A DNA stretch of 7,630 nt from JBIOJB01 sp044450465 (GTDB lineage Bacteria > Chloroflexota > Dormibacteria > Dormibacterales > Dormibacteraceae): the NCBI GenBank assembly GCA_044450465.1, contig JBIOJB010000125.1:1-7630 (forward strand). Direction: 5' to 3'. The translations under genes and the position numbers were made by a program. A model generated the notes under the pieces. That model saw only the letters and a program-made list of their open reading frames with translations. It searched no databases and was not told the DNA's origin. Positions 5,025 to 7,630 of this stretch are shown one piece after another; within the stretch, counting starts at the first letter, position 1, and each line of letters opens with the position of its first letter.

Positions 5025-6409
5025 GAATAGCAGTACGAGTCGGAGGAGGCGTCGCCGCCTTCGAGGTGGATCTGGTGGGTTCGGTGCTCGAACTCGGTGA
5101 AGAACCCGCCGTCGAGGCTGAGCCCGCCGCCAGGCGTGGCGTCGATGAGCGTCGCCCAGCTCTTGATCCCTTCGGGATAGAACTGCTCGTCCCAGCTTGC
5201 GTAGAGGGAGTTGGTCAGGTAGATCCGCTTGCCATCGCGGCTCACCTCGACCATCTGGGGGCCGCCGTTGAGCGGTCCGCTCTTGGGGTGCTTCGCTTTG
5301 CGAACGATGCCGCCGAGATGGACGCTGCCTGTCTTCTTCGGCTTGAACGGGTCGCTCACGTCGAACTGCAGGAACTCGCCGGTTCCCCAGGCGGAGACAT
5401 AGAGCCACTTGTCGTCGAGTGAGAGATTTATGTCGGTGACAAGCGGAGGCACTGCTTTGAACCCCTTGAGGAGCGGAGGCAAGTCGTCCGCGTCGGCCGG
5501 TTCTGCAGGAACCTCGATCACCTTCTCGGCCTTGTACTTGTCGCCGTCGAGGTGCCAGACCCAGATCGAGGCGCTGAGGTCCTTGAGGCTCGTGACCACG
5601 CCCACGAATCCATACGCCTTCGTGGGATCGTGGGCCGGACGCAGCTCGAGCACCATCTGGTACTCGGCGCCCAGGTCGATCTCCTGGCGGTGCCGGCGCT
5701 TGGGCAGGTCCCAGATGTGCAGCTTGTGGCCGTAACCTCCGGCCAGCAGGATCTCGGGGTTGACGCCGTTTTCGACCATGTTCGGTGTGCCCCACTCGCT
5801 GGTGATCGCGGTGTCGTAGCCGAGGTGCCACCAGAAGTCGTAAGCCAGCTGCTGCGGGCCGCGATCGAGCTCCCAGCGGCCTTTCACCGTGAACGTGTCG
5901 TGGTCGATGACGAAGATGCCGCCGGGCCCGTTTCCGTCCGGGGCGCCTAGCGCGCTCACGTAGATGCCGTCGGGACCGCAGTGGATCGTGTGCGGCCGGC
6001 TGTAGCCGGCGCGGTCGGCGATCTCTTTCGCCTCGATGGTGTGAACGAGCTTCGGCTCTTTGGGGTTTGGCTTCACGTCGAAGACGTAGATGCGTGACGA
6101 GCGGAGGCCCGGCACGAGGAGATAGCGGCGCTCCAGGTGCGGGTGCGGTGCGTATGGGCATAGAGCCGAGCTGCACACGTTCCAGCCGAAGTGGTGGAAC
6201 TCATCGCCCTTGTGTGGCGCTTCGACGCGGCCGGCCTGCTTGCCGTAGTTCTTCGACTTGGGATCGACGTCGAGTGTGACCAGGGCGTCGGGTGTCTTGG
6301 CCATCGGGTCGAAGGTGACCATGTAGGCCAGGGTTTCGACGGGTGCCTGGGAAGCCAGGCGCGGAGATGGATAGAAAGACTGGTCGGGTCTGAGTAACGT
6401 GGTTGCCAA
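5021..6409 (-). CDS. SBP56 family protein (selenium-binding protein / methanethiol oxidase type)
   Basis: 462 residues, full length for the family. Bacterial members studied (mtoX) oxidise methanethiol to formaldehyde, H2S and H2O2 using copper; the human homologue is SELENBP1. Family landmarks are LDVDPKSKNYG (46-56), DEFHHFGWNVCSS (69-81), SSRIYVFDV (104-112), RPHTIHC (138-144), YDFWWHLGYD with TSEWGTPNMV, LPPLVTDINLSLDDKWLYVSAWGTG, LNGGPQMVEVSRDGKRIYLTNSLY, and HQIHLEGGD near the end. Candidate metal ligands are H72, H73, H140, H143 and H445. C79 matches a cysteine present in the human protein, but the human selenium-site Cys57 is Gly56 here, and the usual GGDC near the C-terminus is GGDA (residues 451-454). 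No signal peptide is visible, so it is probably cytoplasmic, unlike the periplasmic Hyphomicrobium enzyme. Start is TTG, supported by AAGGAG 7 bases upstream. It heads a two-gene operon. Confidence 0.95.
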   Translation of the reverse strand: MATTLLRPDQSFYPSPRLASQAPVETLAYMVTFDPMAKTPDALVTLDVDPKSKNYGKQAGRVEAPHKGDEFHHFGWNVCSSALCPYAPHPHLERRYLLVPGLRSSRIYVFDVKPNPKEPKLVHTIEAKEIADRAGYSRPHTIHCGPDGIYVSALGAPDGNGPGGIFVIDHDTFTVKGRWELDRGPQQLAYDFWWHLGYDTAITSEWGTPNMVENGVNPEILLAGGYGHKLHIWDLPKRRHRQEIDLGAEYQMVLELRPAHDPTKAYGFVGVVTSLKDLSASIWVWHLDGDKYKAEKVIEVPAEPADADDLPPLLKGFKAVPPLVTDINLSLDDKWLYVSAWGTGEFLQFDVSDPFKPKKTGSVHLGGIVRKAKHPKSGPLNGGPQMVEVSRDGKRIYLTNSLYASWDEQFYPEGIKSWATLIDATPGGGLSLDGGFFTEFEHRTHQIHLEGGDASSDSYCYS

Positions 6410-6416
6410 TCTGCTT

Positions 6417-6422
6417 CTCCTT
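6417..6422 (-). promoter_or_regulatory. Ribosome binding site that fixes the TTG start of SBP56
   Basis: AAGGAG on the minus strand lies 7 bases before the TTG at 6409, an ideal distance, and no in-frame ATG lies nearby. The same bases (GAGAAG on the minus strand) can pair with CTTCTC further up the leader (plus-strand 6452-6457), so access to this site might be controlled. Confidence 0.8.
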
Positions 6423-6458
6423 TCAATGGGCGCGTCACTTCGGACGGGGGAGAGAAGA

Positions 6459-6498
6459 GGTCGCCTATGGGCCGGGCGCCGCCCGGGTGCTAGCGACC
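6459..6498 (-). promoter_or_regulatory. GC-rich hairpin in the leader of the SBP56 operon
   Basis: A nested inverted repeat: the outer arms GGTCGC (6459-6464) and GCGACC (6493-6498) pair perfectly, then two more pairs form past a bulged base. After a small internal loop the inner arms CCGGGC (6472-6477) and GCCCGG (6481-6486) pair across a three-base loop. It lies about 50 bases upstream of the TTG start. There is no U-run after it on either strand, so it is not a standard intrinsic terminator. It could be a leader RNA structure for SBP56 or a protein-binding site in this divergent region. I do not recognise a known riboswitch. Confidence 0.45.
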
Positions 6499-6625
6499 TA
6501 GCAGGTACAGAAGCAGTGCGGCGCCTCGATGAGGCGATGCGCCGGAAACTCGAGGTTGCGTCCCTGCTCCATGGTTCGCTCGATAGTAATACTCCACGGA
6601 GGGACCGGTTCGGGCGCCTTTGACT

Positions 6626-6631
6626 TATCGT
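6626..6631 (+). promoter_or_regulatory. Candidate -10 element for a leaderless two-TM protein gene
   Basis: TATCGT (fits TAnnnT) ends 8 bases before the ATG at 6640, where transcription would start at the initiation codon. No Shine-Dalgarno precedes this gene. No convincing -35 is seen, so support rests on position and on the identical hexamer before the DUF2277 start. Confidence 0.35.
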
Positions 6632-6639
6632 CCCGGGTG

Positions 6640-7311
6640 ATGATCAAGGTCTACCCGGATCGGCGATGGCCCGCCTTCCTGCGCGTCCTGGCGGACACGG
6701 TGACAGTTGCCTGGACGATCGTGTGGGCGTATCTCGGCTTTTTGATCTACCAGACGATCATGGGCCTGGAGGCGATCGCCGACGGGATCACCAACACCGG
6801 AGCGACATTCAACGGGTGGATCGCCTCCTTCCGGCATGCGGTGCCGGGCGGCATTCCGCTCTTGACACAGTTCCTGCTCGACACGGCTGACGCGCTGAAG
6901 AAGTACTCGGGGGATCCGCTCGTTTCGGCCGGGCAGAACATCCACCAGGCGATCTTCCAGACGGCCATCGTGCTTGCGCTTTTGGTTGCGGTTCCGCCGA
7001 TCCTCCTGGTGCTGCTGCCTTACGCCGGGTGGCGGTGGCGTGACATGCGGGAGACCGGGGCAGCCCTTGCGTTTGTGAGGATCGCGTCCATGACCGGGCG
7101 GGCGGAGCAGGCGCGGGCTGTGCTCGCCTATCGAGCCGTGTCAACTTTGAGCTTCCGGCAGCTGATGTCCGCGAGCGCGGACCCGGTGGGCGACATCGCG
7201 GAGCGGCGCTACGACCGGCTGGCGGACGCGATGATCAAGCGGGCCGGGCTGGATCCGACCCGGCTGGCGCCGCACGACCTGCCGGAGCTGCCGCCGCATC
7301 GAGGGCGTTGA
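6640..7311 (+). CDS. Uncharacterised protein with two membrane segments and C-terminal cytoplasmic domain
   Basis: 223 residues from the ATG at 6640 (MIKVYPDRRWPAFLRVLADT); a GTG directly before it is an equal alternative. The frame is open upstream to 6529 but nothing there looks like protein. TM1 is about residues 21-41 (VTVAWTIVWAYLGFLIYQTIM) and TM2 about 105-129 (IFQTAIVLALLVAVPPILLVLL). The roughly 60-residue loop between them (ITNTGATFNGW ... PLLTQFLLDTADALKKYSGDP) would lie outside if the N-terminus is cytoplasmic. The C-terminal 90 residues are charged and mostly helical (WRWRDMRETGAALAFVRIASM, ERRYDRLADAMIKRAG), ending in a proline-rich DLPELPPHRGR tail. I do not recognise a family and see no catalytic motif. 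It has no Shine-Dalgarno and may be leaderless. The DUF2277 gene follows 44 bases later, apparently with its own promoter. Confidence 0.75.
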   Translation: MIKVYPDRRWPAFLRVLADTVTVAWTIVWAYLGFLIYQTIMGLEAIADGITNTGATFNGWIASFRHAVPGGIPLLTQFLLDTADALKKYSGDPLVSAGQNIHQAIFQTAIVLALLVAVPPILLVLLPYAGWRWRDMRETGAALAFVRIASMTGRAEQARAVLAYRAVSTLSFRQLMSASADPVGDIAERRYDRLADAMIKRAGLDPTRLAPHDLPELPPHRGR

Positions 7312-7321
7312 GCCTTGTAGG

Positions 7322-7348
7322 TTGTGGTGCTCCGCCTGTCGCTATCGT
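7322..7348 (+). promoter_or_regulatory. Candidate promoter of the leaderless DUF2277 gene
   Basis: TTGTGG (7322-7327) and TATCGT (7343-7348) are separated by 15 bases, somewhat short. The -10 ends 7 bases before the ATG at 7356, so transcription would begin on the start codon itself. The gene has no Shine-Dalgarno, which fits a leaderless message. Confidence 0.45.
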
Positions 7349-7355
7349 TGTGGTC

Positions 7356-7574
7356 ATGTGTCGAAGCATCAAAACTCTGCGCCAGGCTGACGTGGTCGCG
7401 ACCGACGAGGAGATCCGCGCCGCGGCGCGCCAGTTCGTGCGCAAGGTGAGCGGGTTCCGCGAGCCGTCGAGCCGCCACCAGAAGGCTTTCGAAGGGGCGG
7501 TGGACGAGATTGCGCTCTCGTCGCAGCGGCTGCTGGAGAGCATCTCCGAGACCCTGGCCGCCCGGGCCTCTTAA
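7356..7574 (+). CDS. DUF2277 family protein
   Basis: A 72-residue protein beginning MCRSIKTLRQADVVATDEEI, the characteristic N-terminus of DUF2277, followed by RAAARQFVRKVSGF, the second family hallmark, and a helix AFEGAVDEIALSSQRLLESI. The family is small, soluble, found in many high-GC soil bacteria, and its function is not known. The conserved Cys-Arg directly after Met is intact. The frame is open upstream to 7308, but the family always starts at MCR, and this ATG has no Shine-Dalgarno and a -10-like TATCGT 7 bases before it, so I place the start at 7356. It is on the same strand as the preceding two-TM gene; nothing else ties their roles together. Confidence 0.92.
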   Translation: MCRSIKTLRQADVVATDEEIRAAARQFVRKVSGFREPSSRHQKAFEGAVDEIALSSQRLLESISETLAARAS

Positions 7575-7630
7575 CACCCTGGGTTGACGCCCTCCGTACG
7601 CTGAAGGCGGTTGGCCGGCGGGGGAGGGGC
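7575..7630. other. Window end after DUF2277, no gene seen
   Basis: The last 56 bases are non-coding and become very G-rich at the edge. TTGACG (7584-7589) matches a -35 consensus, but no -10 fits at 16-18 bases, so a promoter for a gene beyond the window is possible but unsupported. No hairpin followed by a T-run is present. Confidence 0.4.

Noticed and set aside
4395..6176. A 593-codon open frame on the minus strand running through both the membrane protein and most of SBP56
   Set aside because: Its first two thirds are an Arg/His/Pro-rich off-frame reading of SBP56. Only the part after the ATG at 5024 looks like protein, so it is not a fusion gene.
6556..6592. TTGCGT followed by the AT-rich patch GATAGTAATAC as a promoter for the two-TM gene
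   Set aside because: The best hexamers are 20 bases apart and each matches only partly. The AT-rich patch could equally serve the opposite strand, so I do not call a promoter.
6598..6608. GGAGGGACCGG on the plus strand, resembling part of the SAM-I riboswitch core
   Set aside because: The flanking conserved parts of a SAM-I aptamer (the P1/P2 helices and the GGCAACC segment) are absent, and the gene below is not a methionine or SAM gene.
6399..6623. A 74-codon plus-strand frame across the SBP56 leader
   Set aside because: It starts inside the SBP56 gene on the opposite strand, has no Shine-Dalgarno, and spans the hairpin region; composition is Arg/Gly-rich and not protein-like.
7584..7602. 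TTGACG with TACGCT as a promoter reading out of the window
   Set aside because: Only 7 bases separate them, far too short, and no alternative -10 is found at the normal distance.
1..7630. CRISPR arrays, tRNAs, insertion sequences, toxin-antitoxin or defence genes
   Set aside because: I looked for direct repeats, terminal inverted repeats, tRNA-like cloverleaf ends and defence motifs on both strands and saw none that hold up.

Overview
This is a GC-rich bacterial chromosomal window, densely packed with short intergenic gaps. It has no rRNA, tRNA, CRISPR array, insertion sequence or phage gene that I can see. The gene content (SBP56, SIMPL, SHOCT, DUF2087 and DUF2277 proteins, an MFS_3 exporter), frequent GTG/TTG starts and apparently leaderless starts suggest a soil or environmental high-GC lineage. 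Chloroflexota/Dormibacterota-like or Actinomycetota are plausible, but this is low-confidence inference.

Left block (1-3509, minus strand). Six genes run right to left and look like one directon: a short SHOCT-domain membrane protein, a tiny signal-bearing proline/glycine-rich protein coupled to it by a GTGA overlap, a class I SAM-dependent methyltransferase, a DUF2087 protein starting with TTG inside the methyltransferase 3' end, an MFS_3-family exporter with a C-terminal ABM-like (dimeric alpha/beta barrel) tail, and an ABM-like small protein cut by the left edge. A methyltransferase, exporter and ABM-like set could act in modification and export of a small molecule, but no substrate can be read from the sequence.

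Middle block. A SIMPL (DUF541) secreted or anchored protein (3658-4398, plus strand) diverges from the SHOCT gene. It converges on the next operon with a 4-base overlap in which both stop codons lie in one palindromic CTAG. That operon (4395-6409, minus strand) pairs a complete SBP56/methanethiol-oxidase-type protein with a 209-residue polytopic membrane protein carrying repeated intramembrane histidine motifs, coupled by an ATGA overlap. This pair is the most interesting part of the window. The SBP56 protein keeps the histidines and one cysteine that I recall as conserved, but has Gly at the position of the human selenium-site cysteine. Its leader holds a perfect GC-rich hairpin and a possible anti-Shine-Dalgarno element.

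Right block (6640-7630, plus strand). An unrecognised two-membrane-segment protein is followed by a small DUF2277 protein. Both starts lack a Shine-Dalgarno and have the same TATCGT hexamer 7-8 bases upstream, suggesting leaderless mRNAs. No stretch over 300 bases lacks a gene; the largest gap is 6410-6639.

I do not see a clearly new defence or mobile system. The best candidate for something undescribed is the SBP56 plus His-rich membrane protein module and its structured leader.
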